This document shows, one piece after another, positions 7,763-17,204 of a stretch of DNA of 64,000 nt (positions within the stretch are counted from its first letter, which is position 1; the number at the start of each line of letters is the position of its first letter). The position numbers were made by a program, and so were the translations under genes. The notes beneath the pieces are model-generated. The model was given only the letters and a program-made list of their open reading frames with translations. It was not told the origin of the DNA and ran no database searches. The stretch is taken from contig NZ_KB891962.1 in the NCBI RefSeq assembly GCF_000373585.1, positions 1 through 64,000 on the forward strand, read 5' to 3'. This DNA comes from Streptomyces sp. MspMP-M5 (GTDB taxonomy: Bacteria > Actinomycetota > Actinomycetes > Streptomycetales > Streptomycetaceae).

Positions 7763-8203
7763 ATGAGCACTCTCGAAGAACACATCGACATCGGTGTTCC
7801 CCTCGAAACAGCCTGGGATTGCCTCCATCGTGCGGAGAGCTATCCCCGCTTTCTGAACGGCGTGCGGGAGGCCCGGCCAGAGGGTGAACGGCGGGCGCAC
7901 CTGGACGTCGACGCGGGCGGCCGAGCCCAGGCGTTCGACGTGGAGATCGTCGACCGGGAGATGGAGAACGTGATGACGTGGCAGACCACGAGCGGCCCCG
8001 ATCTGGCCGGGACGTTCTCGCTGCTGCCCATCGACCGGGGGCACACCCGGCTCCAGGCCCGGTTCGAGTACGACCCGGGCACGATCAAGGAGACCTTCGG
8101 CGGGCCCCAGGGGTTCGCGCAGGCGGTCGCGATCGAGCGGGGTGTGCGCACCGATCTCCAGCAGTTCAAGGAACTCGTGGAGACAGAGGGCAGGACCAAG
8201 TAG
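7763..8203 (+). CDS. SRPBCC-family (START-like, polyketide cyclase/dehydrase) protein
   Basis: 146 residues. The start MSTLEEHIDIGVPLETAWDC and the following YPRFLNGVREAR are typical of the coenzyme Q-binding/cyclase branch of the SRPBCC fold, a hydrophobic-cavity domain. The repeated acidic strand FDVEIVDREMENVMTWQTTS and the long C-terminal helix with ERGVRTDLQQFKELVE fit the same family. The ATG at 7763 has GAGGTG six bases upstream; an in-frame ATG at 7730 is less likely. It stands alone after the phosphatase. A lipid or aromatic ligand is expected, but no pathway is indicated by the neighbours. Confidence 0.85.
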   Translation: MSTLEEHIDIGVPLETAWDCLHRAESYPRFLNGVREARPEGERRAHLDVDAGGRAQAFDVEIVDREMENVMTWQTTSGPDLAGTFSLLPIDRGHTRLQARFEYDPGTIKETFGGPQGFAQAVAIERGVRTDLQQFKELVETEGRTK

Positions 8204-8292
8204 AAGCACGAGAGAGGAAGAGAAAAGGAGAATGAGGGGGACGTCGGGACGGGGGTGACGGGACGGTGCTCCGGCCGGGGTGGTGCTCGGGC

Positions 8293-8580
8293 TCAGACGA
8301 GGAAGCGTTCGGGCATCGGGCGCTCCACGCCGTCCAGTTCGAGTGTGCAGCGGGGAGCGGTGGGGACGAGCCGCGGCTCCCGGACGCGTACTCGGAACAG
8401 CCGGGCGGGGTCGTCGGGAAGTTCGCCGGTCAGGAGGTTCAGGCCGGTGCTGTGTTCCTTCTGGTAGGCGACGACCTTGCCGTTGACCAGGAGTTCTATC
8501 TCGCCGTCCCGGCCCGGGCCGACGTTCACGGTGATCGAGTGGCCACCCTGATCGAGGTGGAAGTGATGGCTGCGTCCCAT
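8293..8580 (-). CDS. small conserved hypothetical beta-rich protein
   Basis: 95 residues with a good GGAGGCGAGG site before the ATG. The sequence alternates short beta-strands (HSITVNVGPGRDGEIELLVN, then GKVVAYQKEHS) and ends in RPMPERFLV. No signal peptide, membrane segment or catalytic motif is visible, and I do not recognise the family. It is divergent from the M50 protease gene and convergent with the SRPBCC gene. GC3 bias supports real coding. Confidence 0.75.
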   Translation of the reverse strand: MGRSHHFHLDQGGHSITVNVGPGRDGEIELLVNGKVVAYQKEHSTGLNLLTGELPDDPARLFRVRVREPRLVPTAPRCTLELDGVERPMPERFLV

Positions 8581-8834
8581 GGCCCTCGCCTCCGTCCCAG
8601 GGCGGTACGCGTTTCCGTATCGGCGGCCGCACAGCCGGGCGTCCGCACCTCCAGGTTAGTTCGGGGGACGGGCCGGCACCGGCCGAGGCGGCGACGGAGT
8701 TCGACGACGACGGAGTTCGGCAGGGGAGGGGGCGAGCGACAATGGGGGGTGAGTGCCGTGCCGGGCGGTCCGTGGAGTGCGGGGCGTGGGGCCCTGCCCG
8801 GAGAAACCACCGCCAGGACCGGCGGGAGACGCTG

Positions 8835-9968
8835 ATGAACGGCTCGGTCCGGATCGGACATGTCGTAGGGGTGCCGCTTCGCATGCACTGGAGCGTGCCG
8901 CTGCTGGTGGTGCTCTTCGCGTACGGCCTCGGACGGCAGACGCTGCCGGTGATCGCTCCCGGCCGTTCGGCCCTGGTCTATGCCGTGGCCGGGGTCGTCG
9001 GGGCCGCGCTGCTCACCGCCAGTCTGCTGCTGCACGAGACCGCGCACGCCGCCATCGCGCGGCGCAAGCAGATCTCCGTCGAGGACGTGACGCTGTGGGC
9101 GCTGGGCGGGATCACACGGATGGGGCGGCCGCAGAGCGCCTCCGCGGCCTTCGCCGTAGCCGTCAGCGGGCCGCTGACCAGCCTGGTCATCGGTGGCGTG
9201 GCGCTGGGGGCCGGCTTCGGGCTCAGCGCACTGTCGCTGGGCGCGGTGCCCGCGGTCGTCCTGGTGTGGCTGGGCTGGGCCAATGTGTTCCTGGGCGTGT
9301 TCAATCTGCTGCCGGCCGTTCCCCTGGACGGGGGCCGGGTGGTGCAGGCGCTGCTGTGGTGGCGCACCGGCGACCGCGACCGCGCCGATCTGGCGGCCTC
9401 CAGGGGCGGGCAGGTGATGGGCGGGCTGCTGGTGGCAGTCGGCTGGATATCCGTACTGCGCGGCATAACGGGCGGGCTGTGGCTGGCGGTGATCGGGCTG
9501 TTCATCATGGTCGTCGCCGGGTCGGAGCGGCGCCGTGCGACGCTGCAGTCGGCATTGCGCGGGGTGCGGGCGGCCGATGCGATGTCCAGCCCCGTGACGA
9601 CCGGGGCGGACTGGCTGACGGTCCAGCGTTTCATCGACGAGGTGGCGGTGCAGACCGGGCACTCCACCGTCCCGTTGCTGGACTTCGAGGGCCGGCCGAG
9701 CGGTGTGGTGCAGCTCCGCAGACTCGCGTCGATACCGCTCGCCCAGCGCGAGGAACTCCGTGTACGGGACGTGGCGACGCCGCTGTCCCAGTGCGCGGTG
9801 GCCGCGCCGGACGATCTGCTGACCGAGGCGCTGGACCAGCTGTCCCTGCGGACCGGGATGCGGATCCTGGTCGTCGACGCGGGGCATCTGGTGGGGATCA
9901 TCACCGCGAAGGACGTCTCCCGGCTGATGCAGCGGCACACGCTGAGCGGCCGGGCGGGGACCGGTTGA
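8835..9968 (+). CDS. site-2-protease-family (M50) membrane metalloprotease with CBS domains
   Basis: 377 residues. The N-terminal half has about six membrane segments. The zinc motif HETAH is at 67-71 in LLLHETAHAAIARRKQIS, and the second motif NLLPAVPLDGGRV places the third ligand Asp near residue 165. Both catalytic elements are intact. The C-terminal part (about 250-370) is a pair of CBS-type nucleotide-sensing modules, the SpoIVFB-like 'M50 plus CBS' architecture. The ATG at 8835 begins the conserved MNGSVRIG start. Such proteases cut transmembrane anti-sigma or pro-sigma factors. The phosphatase genes on either side suggest a signalling neighbourhood, but no substrate is adjacent. Confidence 0.93.
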   Translation: MNGSVRIGHVVGVPLRMHWSVPLLVVLFAYGLGRQTLPVIAPGRSALVYAVAGVVGAALLTASLLLHETAHAAIARRKQISVEDVTLWALGGITRMGRPQSASAAFAVAVSGPLTSLVIGGVALGAGFGLSALSLGAVPAVVLVWLGWANVFLGVFNLLPAVPLDGGRVVQALLWWRTGDRDRADLAASRGGQVMGGLLVAVGWISVLRGITGGLWLAVIGLFIMVVAGSERRRATLQSALRGVRAADAMSSPVTTGADWLTVQRFIDEVAVQTGHSTVPLLDFEGRPSGVVQLRRLASIPLAQREELRVRDVATPLSQCAVAAPDDLLTEALDQLSLRTGMRILVVDAGHLVGIITAKDVSRLMQRHTLSGRAGTG

Positions 9969-10043
9969 GCCCGTGGGCCCGGGGCGAGGCCGGATGCGTC
10001 GCGGCGGGCCCGGCGGGGGAGCGACCGCGAGGGAGCGACGGCC

Positions 10044-10844
10044 ATGGACACGCCGATGCGGTACATCACGGTGACGGCGCTCAGCCACACCGGCCTGATC
10101 CGGGAGCACAACGAGGACAGCCTGGTCGCCGGACCGTGGACGCTGTGCGGCACGGTGACCGAGAATCCCCATACGCTGGTGTTCCCGGTGGGCAGCCCCC
10201 TGGTGGTGGCGGTCGCCGACGGCATCGGCGGGCAGCCGGGCGGTGAGGTGGCCAGTGCGCTGACCGTGGCGCATCTGGCGGCCCTCGGGCCGTCGCTGGA
10301 CAGCGAGGACGCGGTGCGGCAGGCGCTGACCCGGTGCAACCGGGCGGTGTACGCCGCGGCCGAGCGGGACCGGGCGCTGACGGCGATGGGCACCACGGTG
10401 GCCGGCGCCGTGATCCTGCCCGATGCGCTGCTGGTCTTCAACGTCGGCGACAGCCGCGTCCTGGAGGCCGGCGACGACGGGCTGCGCCAGGTGAGCGTGG
10501 ACGACAGCCCGCCGCTGCGGGAGGGGCAGCGGACCACGTCGCTGGTGACCCAGGCGATCGGCGGCGCGCCTCGGTTCAGTGCGATCACCCCGCATGTGCG
10601 GTCCGTGCCGCTCGCCCAGGACCGGCGGTACGTGGTCTGCACCGACGGACTGACCGACCCGGTCCTGGAGGAGGAGATCGCCGAGGTGCTGCGGGCGCAC
10701 GACGGCGGGCGGGCCGTCTTCGAGCTGTGGAAGGCGGCCATGGAAGCGGGCGCACCGGACAACATCACGCTGGCATTGGTCGCCGTAGAGGGAGAGGAAG
10801 AGCCGCAAGTCGAGGGCGAGGAGGGACCGGAACGGGCCCGCTGA
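10044..10844 (+). CDS. PP2C-type serine/threonine protein phosphatase
   Basis: 266 residues, a complete PPM/PP2C domain. Metal and catalytic motifs are REHNEDS (20-26), VAVADGIGG (55-63, D59), GDSR (135-138), CTDG (199-202) and PDNITL (238-243). There is no membrane anchor, so it is a cytoplasmic enzyme opposing Hanks-type kinases. It follows the M50 protease by 75 bp on the same strand and may be co-transcribed. The acidic, Glu-rich C-terminal tail (250-266) is not conserved. Kinase partner not visible in the window. Confidence 0.93.
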   Translation: MDTPMRYITVTALSHTGLIREHNEDSLVAGPWTLCGTVTENPHTLVFPVGSPLVVAVADGIGGQPGGEVASALTVAHLAALGPSLDSEDAVRQALTRCNRAVYAAAERDRALTAMGTTVAGAVILPDALLVFNVGDSRVLEAGDDGLRQVSVDDSPPLREGQRTTSLVTQAIGGAPRFSAITPHVRSVPLAQDRRYVVCTDGLTDPVLEEEIAEVLRAHDGGRAVFELWKAAMEAGAPDNITLALVAVEGEEEPQVEGEEGPERAR

Positions 10845-10999
10845 TCCGGCCGGCCGCGCACGCCGACGGAGCCCCGGACGGTGATGGTGGGCGCGCGGGC
10901 GGTCGCCGGGTGCCCCGCGGTGGTCTCGTCGAGCCGGTCGCGCCCCCCTTCCGACCTCCCGGCCTCCCGGCTCCCGGGTGTCCACGGTGCCGGCATGTA

Positions 11000-11215
11000 T
11001 AGGCGGCGATGGGCGATGCCTCACGGCTGACGACGACGTGCGTCAGCCCGCGGTCTGTCCTGATCGCTGCCAGCGGAGCCATGACTGCCACGGCGATGTC
11101 CGGGGCGAGCGCGCGTCGAGGTGACCTCGTCGCACAGCGGCGCGTCCGGTTCGGCGGCCAACGTGCAGGCGATGGCGACCCGTTGGCGTCGGCCGCCGGA
11201 GAGCCCACCGCTGTC
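11000..11215 (-). pseudogene. ABC transporter ATPase relic (signature motif to H-loop)
   Basis: On the minus strand, LSGGRRQRVAIACTLAAEPD (signature motif, 11207 downward) runs into the degraded Walker B LCDEVTS (about 11117-11135). After an insertion of about 7 bases the frame changes and continues as DIAVAVMAPLAAIRTDRGLT then HVVVSREASPIAAYT. The order matches the second half of an oligopeptide/antibiotic-type ABC ATPase, with the H-loop His altered (VSRE rather than VSHE). The Walker A half is missing. It is a decayed fragment. Confidence 0.75.
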
Positions 11216-11322
11216 CCCCTGCTGCGCCGCTCACGCCACCGCCCTGCGCACCCGCCCCACCATCACGCCCGCCCTGCCCGCCCGGCCGCCCCCGGCGCCC
11301 GGCCCGTGGACCCGACCAGCCC

Positions 11323-12210
11323 CTACGACCGGTCGCGAGGTAGTGACGGCAACCCCAGCCGCTCGCCGGTGTCCTCGTCGAATTCCGCGCAGAACGCGCC
11401 GATCGCATCCTCAAGATGGGAGAAAGACCGCGCCGCGAACAAAACGGATTGATAGCTGGAAATACGGTACGGAGTGCTGGCTGCCTGGCAGATGTCCAGT
11501 TCGCGTACTTCCCGGGCGTCTTGGGCGGCGATCTCCCCGTATGACGACAACAGTGCCGCACCGTAGGCTTTCGGCACGCCGGATTCCGTGATCAGCCCGT
11601 ATTCGAGGGTGTACCAATAGACCCGGCTCAGAATGTCCAGTGCCTCCGGGGTGCGCACCCGGTTCGCGGCCCGCCCGATGACCCGGTACAGCTCCGCGAT
11701 GCGCGGTGACGACAGATGGATCCCGTGCCCGAACACGTCGTGCAGGACATCCGGTTCGGGGGTGTACAGCGGCACGGCCGGATGGCGTACGAACTGCACC
11801 GCATGGAAGTAGCCGTGCTCCATCGCGCCCAGGAACCGCTCGTTGGGCACCACGCCGCCGGCCAGGGTGAGCGCGAACCCGGTGCGAGCCCGCAGCCCGG
11901 GGGTGATGTCGGTGTGCTGCGGAACCCCCTCGGCGGGGATCTCGGCGTCGGCCAGCGCTGCCAGCACTTCCCGGCAGGCGTGCGCACGGTGCGCCGGGGC
12001 CAGTGCCCGGTGCACCGTCCGCCAGGTCCGGTGCTCCTCCTCGGTGTACGCGACGCCCGGATACGGCGTCCCCACCTGGTGGTTCTCGGCGCGGGCCGCC
12101 AGGGCGTCGCGGCGCTGCCGATAGACGTGGTCGCAGCGCCCGGGATGCTCGTTGGCGCGTCCCAGCCGCCCCTCCGCGGAGATCGGGGTGTACTTCCGTG
12201 CCGTGCTCAT
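11323..12210 (-). CDS. phhA: phenylalanine 4-monooxygenase (aromatic amino acid hydroxylase)
   Basis: 295 residues, normal for the bacterial single-domain enzyme. It converts L-phenylalanine to L-tyrosine using O2 and a pterin, with non-haem Fe(II). The iron triad is visible: H157 and H162 in PEPDVLHDVFGHG and E203 in YWYTLEYGLITE. The pterin-side stretch TGFALTLAGGVVP (110-122) is also present. ATG 12210 begins MSTARKYTPIS; a longer frame exists upstream, but its extra residues are not family-like. It probably feeds tyrosine catabolism. An Lrp/AsnC regulator lies 1.4 kb away and could sense the amino acid, though the sugar-binding protein lies between them. Confidence 0.94.
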   Translation of the reverse strand: MSTARKYTPISAEGRLGRANEHPGRCDHVYRQRRDALAARAENHQVGTPYPGVAYTEEEHRTWRTVHRALAPAHRAHACREVLAALADAEIPAEGVPQHTDITPGLRARTGFALTLAGGVVPNERFLGAMEHGYFHAVQFVRHPAVPLYTPEPDVLHDVFGHGIHLSSPRIAELYRVIGRAANRVRTPEALDILSRVYWYTLEYGLITESGVPKAYGAALLSSYGEIAAQDAREVRELDICQAASTPYRISSYQSVLFAARSFSHLEDAIGAFCAEFDEDTGERLGLPSLPRDRS

Positions 12211-12457
12211 GGCTGTGAACCTGCCCCGCCACGGGGCGAAGTTCACCTGGCGTAGCCCGCCGCACCGCGGGGCACCGGCCGGCACCGGCCCGCCCGCCGC
12301 GCCCCGTTGCATCAGTCGACGTCACACCCTTCGGCATCTCAACGCAGATCCCGCTTCCGGATCGTTATTGCTTCGTTTCTTGACGATTCGGGCTTCGGTG
12401 ACGTTCACTCAGCCATTCATGGGCCGAGTCAGGGCGGCCCCTGTGGAGGTACATTTC

Positions 12458-13579
12458 ATGAGGCCGATGAAGGCAATGGACGCAGTGAATGTGATGAATG
12501 CAACAATACGTCGCCGCGTCGTCGTCAGCGTGCTGGCGCTTTCCCTCGCCGCCCCCTTGGCGGCCTGCGGAAGTGATCAACAGGAAGCGCCCGAAGGGAA
12601 GGACCACATCGGCCTCCTCCTTCCCGAGAGCAAATCGACGCGCTACGAGAAATTCGATCACCGCATCATTTCCCGGAGGGTCGCCGCGCTCTGCCTCGAA
12701 TGCACGGTGGACTACGGAAACGCCGAGTCCAGCGTCGAGAGCCAGCGCACCCAGTTCGAGGCCCTGGTGAAGAAGGGCGTCAAGGTGATCATCCTGGACC
12801 CGGTCGACGCCCGTGCCGCCAAGGACTGGGTGGACTCCGCCGCACGTCAGGGCGTACAGGTCATCGCCTACGACCGGCTCGCCGAGGGCGATGTCAAGGC
12901 GTATGTCTCCTACGACAACGAGAAGATCGGCCGACTCCAGGGCGAGGGAATTCTGGCCGCGCTCGGCTCCCGGGCGGCCACCGCGAACGTCGCGATGTTC
13001 AACGGCTCCCCGGACGACCCGAATGCCCCGTCGTTCAAGAAGGGCGCGCACGCCGCCCTCGACGGCAAGGTGCGCAAGATCGTTTATGAGAAGGACATCC
13101 CCGGGTGGTCCGACGCCACCGCGAAGAAGGAGATGACCGATCTCCTCAACGCCCGTGGCGCACAAGGCGTCGACGCGGTCTACTCGGCAAATGACGGGAT
13201 GGCCGGAGGTATCGCCGACGCGCTGAAGTCCGCCGGGGCGAAAAACGTTCCGCTCGGTGGTCAGGACGCCGAACTGCCCGCCCTGCAGAGGGTGTTGAAC
13301 GGCACTCAGTCGTTCACCATTTACAAGCAGGTGCGGCCGGAGGCGGAGACCGCCGCGGAGCTGGCCTTCCGTCTGCTGCGGGGGCAGAGCATCGCCTCGC
13401 TCACCTCCACCACCGCCGACAGTGCCAGCCGGACCGGCATCCCCGCCAAGCTCTTCAAGGCCGTGATGGTCACCAAGGCGAACATCAAGGAGACCCTCGT
13501 CGACGACGGCGCCGTCCGCACCGATCTGCTGTGCACCCCGGCCGTCGCGTCGGAGTGCGCCTCCCTCGGCATCAAGTGA
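12458..13579 (+). CDS. orphan sugar ABC-transporter substrate-binding lipoprotein (XylF-like)
   Basis: 373 residues with GGAGGT seven bases before the ATG. A lipoprotein signal ends in LAAPLAAC with the modified Cys at 37. The mature protein is a periplasmic-binding-protein-1 fold. HIGLLLPESKSTRYEKFDHR, then VKVIILDPVDARA, GVQVIAYDRLAEGDVKAYVS and VYSANDGMAGGIADAL match the D-xylose/multiple sugar receptor branch. No permease or ATPase gene is adjacent; the only ABC ATPase sequence nearby is the relic at 11000-11215. It is either an orphan serving a distant transporter or the survivor of a lost operon. Confidence 0.92.
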   Translation: MRPMKAMDAVNVMNATIRRRVVVSVLALSLAAPLAACGSDQQEAPEGKDHIGLLLPESKSTRYEKFDHRIISRRVAALCLECTVDYGNAESSVESQRTQFEALVKKGVKVIILDPVDARAAKDWVDSAARQGVQVIAYDRLAEGDVKAYVSYDNEKIGRLQGEGILAALGSRAATANVAMFNGSPDDPNAPSFKKGAHAALDGKVRKIVYEKDIPGWSDATAKKEMTDLLNARGAQGVDAVYSANDGMAGGIADALKSAGAKNVPLGGQDAELPALQRVLNGTQSFTIYKQVRPEAETAAELAFRLLRGQSIASLTSTTADSASRTGIPAKLFKAVMVTKANIKETLVDDGAVRTDLLCTPAVASECASLGIK

Positions 13580-13652
13580 GCCACCCCCGGGGCCGGCCCG
13601 CACCACTACGGCCGGCCCCGGGCACCACCCCGCACACCGCGGCCCGCCGGCT

Positions 13653-14141
13653 TCAACCTGTCTGCCTGGCCGCCGTCGTCCCGCCCACGGCCTCGACCAG
13701 CGGCAGCATCCGATGCGGCACCCGCTCGCGCAGCGCCATCTCCGTGCGGGTGCGCACCACCCCCGGCAGGCTGATCAGCCGCTGGATCACATCCTCCAGA
13801 TGCGCCGCGTCCCGGGCCACCACCCGCGTCAGCAGGTCCCCGCCGCCGGTCGTCGAGAACGCCTCGATGATCTGTGGCACCGCGGCCAGCGCGGCGGCCA
13901 CCTCCTCCAGGTAGCCCTGCGTCACCTCGATGTGCACGAAGGCCAGCAGCGGGTGGTCCAGCGCGGCGGGCGAGAGTCGCGGGACGTAGGCGGTGATCAC
14001 CCCGTCCCGCTCCATGCGGTCCAGCCGCGCCTGCACCGTCCCGCGGGCGACACCCAGCAGCCGGGCATACTCCCGCACGCTCGTCCGCGGCTGCTCCAGC
14101 AGCAGTCGGAGGATCTTCGCGTCCAGCGCATCCACGGACAT
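13653..14141 (-). CDS. Lrp/AsnC-family transcriptional regulator
   Basis: 162 residues. The N-terminal winged HTH is LDAKILRLLLEQPRTSVREY followed by ARLLGVARGTVQARLDRME (about 6-44). The RAM/AsnC ligand domain (about 65-145) has the characteristic GYLEEVAAALAAVPQIIEAF and GGGDLLTRVVARDAAHLE. These proteins form octamers and sense amino acids. Transcription is divergent from the DUF6624 gene. phhA is the nearest amino-acid gene and a possible target, which is inference. Confidence 0.94.
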   Translation of the reverse strand: MSVDALDAKILRLLLEQPRTSVREYARLLGVARGTVQARLDRMERDGVITAYVPRLSPAALDHPLLAFVHIEVTQGYLEEVAAALAAVPQIIEAFSTTGGGDLLTRVVARDAAHLEDVIQRLISLPGVVRTRTEMALRERVPHRMLPLVEAVGGTTAARQTG

Positions 14142-14341
14142 CGGCCCACGGCCTCCTCACGGTCGGCGGGTTGGTCGGCGGTGCGCCGAAAGTGCTCGGA
14201 GCGTTCCGGGGGTAGATCCATTATCCAGCCGCCGAGCCCCTGCTGTCACCGTACCCAAGAACGATCTTTTGTGCCGATTCAGGCGTTTAGCGTGGACGCA
14301 CCCGGCCCGACGCAGGGTCACCGACGAAGTCTGGAACGCAG

Positions 14342-14869
14342 ATGACGCACGACGTACCGCAGCACCCCACCGACGACGATCTCGCAGCGGTGGCCGCCGA
14401 ACTCGTCGCCATGGCCGCCGAGGACAACGCGGCCGCACCCCGCGCCAACAGCGACGACTTCGCCGACCAGTTGGCCTGGCGCCGGCTGACCGCCCGGCAC
14501 GCCGACCGGCTCACCGAGATCCTCGACGCCCACGGCTGGCCCACCGCGGACCGCTTCGGCGCCGACGCCGCCCGCGCCGCCTGGCTGATCGCCCAGCACG
14601 CCGACCGCCAACTCGACGTGCAGCGCCGCGCCTTGAGCCTGCTCGAACGCGCCGTGACCGACGGCCTGGCAAGCCCCCGCGACCTGGCCTTCCTCCAGGA
14701 CCGCACCCGCGTCAACGACGGCCGCGAACAGCTCTACGGCACCCAGATCGCCGGCGTCCGCAACGGCGCTCCCATCCCCTGGCCCTGCCAGGACCCGGAG
14801 TCGATGGACCAGCGCCGGGCCGAGGTGGGCATCCCGCCCTTCGACGACTACGTCGCCCAGTTCTCCTGA
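14342..14869 (+). CDS. DUF6624-family protein
   Basis: 175 residues, mostly alpha-helical. The family signature is seen near the C-terminus: DLAFLQDRTRVNDGREQLYG then TQIAGVRNGAP. Two short repeats of ELVAMAAEDN type precede it. No signal peptide or membrane segment is visible. ATG 14342 directly follows the divergent promoter region shared with the Lrp gene. Function of the family is unknown. It abuts the 3' end of the convergent GH3 gene with only 10 bp between. Confidence 0.8.
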   Translation: MTHDVPQHPTDDDLAAVAAELVAMAAEDNAAAPRANSDDFADQLAWRRLTARHADRLTEILDAHGWPTADRFGADAARAAWLIAQHADRQLDVQRRALSLLERAVTDGLASPRDLAFLQDRTRVNDGREQLYGTQIAGVRNGAPIPWPCQDPESMDQRRAEVGIPPFDDYVAQFS

Positions 14870-14879
14870 GCCCCCCGCC

Positions 14880-17204
14880 TCAGACCACCGTGAGCGTCGT
14901 CCTCGTCGCGGTGGTCGAGCTGGTGCCCACGTAGAGGTCGAAGCTGCCGGGCTCCAGGCGGAAGTCGCCGTGCGGGTCGTTGCTCCAGAAGCCGAGGTCG
15001 TCGGCGGCCAGACGGAACGTCACCGTGCGGGTCGTCCCCGGGGCCAGGGTCACCCGCCGGAAGCCGCGCAGGCGGCGGACCGGCTGGGCGAGGCTGGCGG
15101 CCCGGTCGTGGAGGTAGAGCTGGACGACCTCGTCGCCGGTCCGGGAGCCGGTGTTGGTGACGGTCGTCGCGACCTCGACGGTTTCGCCGCGGCGGAGGGC
15201 GCTCGCCGCGATCCGGTCGGTGCTCACCTCGGGCGCACCGGTGCGGAACGTCGTGTAGCTCAGCCCGTGGCCGAACGGGAACTGCGGCCCGTCCGGCAGG
15301 TCGAGGTACTTCGAGGTGTACTTGTCGTCCGGGTCGTAGGGGCGGCCGGTGTTCTCGTGGTTGTAGTGGATCGGGAGCTGCCCGGCCGAGCGCGGGAACG
15401 ACACCGGCAGCTTGCCGCCCGGGTTGGCCGTGCCGAACAGCACATCGGCGATGGCGTGGCCCGCCTCGATGCCGGGGTGCCAGGCCACCAGCACCGCCGG
15501 GGTCCGCGCCAGCCAGCCGCCGAGGGTCAGCGGCCGGCCGCTGACCAGCACCACCGCGAACGGCCTGCCGGTGCCGGCGATCGCCTCGACCAGCCGCTCC
15601 TGGGCGCCCGGCAGCCCGATGTCGCTGCGTGCGGCGGCCTCCCCGCTGAGCGCCGGCGGTTCGCCCAGCACCACGACCGTCACCTCGGAGGCGGCGGCCG
15701 CCGCGACGGCCGCCGGGATGCCGCCAGTGTCGCCGCCCTGCGGGTCGACGCCGGGGGCGTACCGGACCGTGCTGCGCGGAGCTGCCTGCCGCACCGCTGC
15801 CAGCACCGTGCCGGCCGGGAACTTCCGGGCGGCGGGCGGCATCACCCATGTCCCCAGCAGGTCGGGGGAGTCGGCGAACGGCCCCACCACCGCGATCGAG
15901 CCGGCCGTGGCGCGCAGCGGCAGCACCCCGCGGTCGTTCTTCAGCAGCACCATCGACCGGCGCGCGGCGTCCCGGGCCGCCGCCCGGGCCTCGGCCGACG
16001 GCTCGCCGATCGCCTTCCCCTCGTCGGCATACGGGTGCGCGAACAGCCCCAGCGCGTACTTCAGCCGCAGCACCCGGGTGACCGCCTCGTCCAGCCGGCG
16101 CGCACTGATCCGCCCCTCCTGGAGGAGCCGCCTGCCGTGGGTGACCAGGGTGGTGCTGGTCATCTCCATGTCGACGCCCGCGCCGAGCGCCAGCCGCGCG
16201 GCGTCCGCGTCGTCCTCCGCGACCCCGTGCGGCACAAGTTCCCGCACCCCGTTCCAGTCGCTCACCACCATCCCGTCGAAGCCCCACTCCCGTCTGAGGA
16301 CGTCGGTGAGGGTGTGCGGATTGGCGTGCGCGGGGACGCCGGCGATGGTGTTGAACGAGGCCATCACCGTGGCCACCCCGGCATCCACCGCGGCCCGGAA
16401 CGGCGGGAGGTAGAGGTTCCGCAGCCGGGACTCGGAGACGTCCACGGTGTTGTAGTCGCGGCCGCCCTCGGCGCCCCCGTATGCCACGAAGTGCTTGGCG
16501 CAGGCGGCGATCCGGTCTGAGTCGGCGAGCCGGTCCCCCTGGTAGCCGCGGACCTTGGCGGCGGCGAACGCGGCGGTCAGGTACGGGTCCTCGCCGTTGC
16601 CCTCCGCGATCCGGCCCCAGCGCGGTTCGTGCGTCACGTCCATCATCGGCGCGAAGGTCCAGTGCACGCCGTTGGACCGGGCCTCCCGCGCCGACACCTC
16701 CCCGTCCCGCGCCGCGACCCGTGGATCGAAGCTGGCGGCCTGCGCCAGCGGGATGGGGAACGTCGTCCAGAAGCCATGGATGACGTCGAGCCCGAACAGC
16801 AGCGGGATGCCCAGCCGCGACTCCTCGACGGCGATCCGCTGGAGCGCGTTGCAGGTACGCGCGCCGAAGATGCTGAGTACCGAGCCCAACTTCCCGTTGC
16901 GGGCGGCCTCTTCGACCACCTTGGTCCCCGGCCCGCCGGGCCCGGTGTCGTACGCCCACGGGAGCTGCTGCAACTGCCCCAGTTTCTCCTCGGGGGTCAT
17001 GCGCGCCAGCAGTGCGGCGACCTTCCGGTCGTACGGGCCGGGGCGATCTCCAGCAGCCGGCGCGGCCTCCGTCACCCCGGTCGCCCCGGTCGCGGCCGTC
17101 CGGGGGTGCGCCGATGCCTGGGACGTTCCGGTGTTCGCCAGACCGGCGGCCGCCGCGGTGCCGCCGGCGGCGGCGAGCAGAGAACGACGTCGCAGCCCAC
17201 CCAT
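14880..17204 (-). CDS. secreted GH3 beta-glucosidase, BglX-like
   Basis: 774 residues. A Tat-type signal (GLRRRSLLAAAGG) is followed by an Ala/Thr linker, the GH3 TIM-barrel (about 55-370), the alpha/beta sandwich (about 400-600) and a C-terminal fibronectin-like domain (about 660-774). The catalytic nucleophile is the Asp of VVSDWNG (about residue 315). KHF, GEDPYL and FAPMMDV are further family landmarks. AAAGGTGGAGG precedes ATG 17204; the frame opens 14 codons earlier. It releases glucose from beta-linked oligosaccharides outside the cell. A GTAAA-GG-TTTAC palindrome 26 bp upstream is a candidate LacI/ROK-type operator. Confidence 0.95.
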   Translation of the reverse strand: MGGLRRRSLLAAAGGTAAAAGLANTGTSQASAHPRTAATGATGVTEAAPAAGDRPGPYDRKVAALLARMTPEEKLGQLQQLPWAYDTGPGGPGTKVVEEAARNGKLGSVLSIFGARTCNALQRIAVEESRLGIPLLFGLDVIHGFWTTFPIPLAQAASFDPRVAARDGEVSAREARSNGVHWTFAPMMDVTHEPRWGRIAEGNGEDPYLTAAFAAAKVRGYQGDRLADSDRIAACAKHFVAYGGAEGGRDYNTVDVSESRLRNLYLPPFRAAVDAGVATVMASFNTIAGVPAHANPHTLTDVLRREWGFDGMVVSDWNGVRELVPHGVAEDDADAARLALGAGVDMEMTSTTLVTHGRRLLQEGRISARRLDEAVTRVLRLKYALGLFAHPYADEGKAIGEPSAEARAAARDAARRSMVLLKNDRGVLPLRATAGSIAVVGPFADSPDLLGTWVMPPAARKFPAGTVLAAVRQAAPRSTVRYAPGVDPQGGDTGGIPAAVAAAAASEVTVVVLGEPPALSGEAAARSDIGLPGAQERLVEAIAGTGRPFAVVLVSGRPLTLGGWLARTPAVLVAWHPGIEAGHAIADVLFGTANPGGKLPVSFPRSAGQLPIHYNHENTGRPYDPDDKYTSKYLDLPDGPQFPFGHGLSYTTFRTGAPEVSTDRIAASALRRGETVEVATTVTNTGSRTGDEVVQLYLHDRAASLAQPVRRLRGFRRVTLAPGTTRTVTFRLAADDLGFWSNDPHGDFRLEPGSFDLYVGTSSTTATRTTLTVV

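Noticed and set aside
10845..10999. further coding sequence after the PP2C gene
   Set aside because: Open frames are short, overlap on both strands and give low-complexity products.
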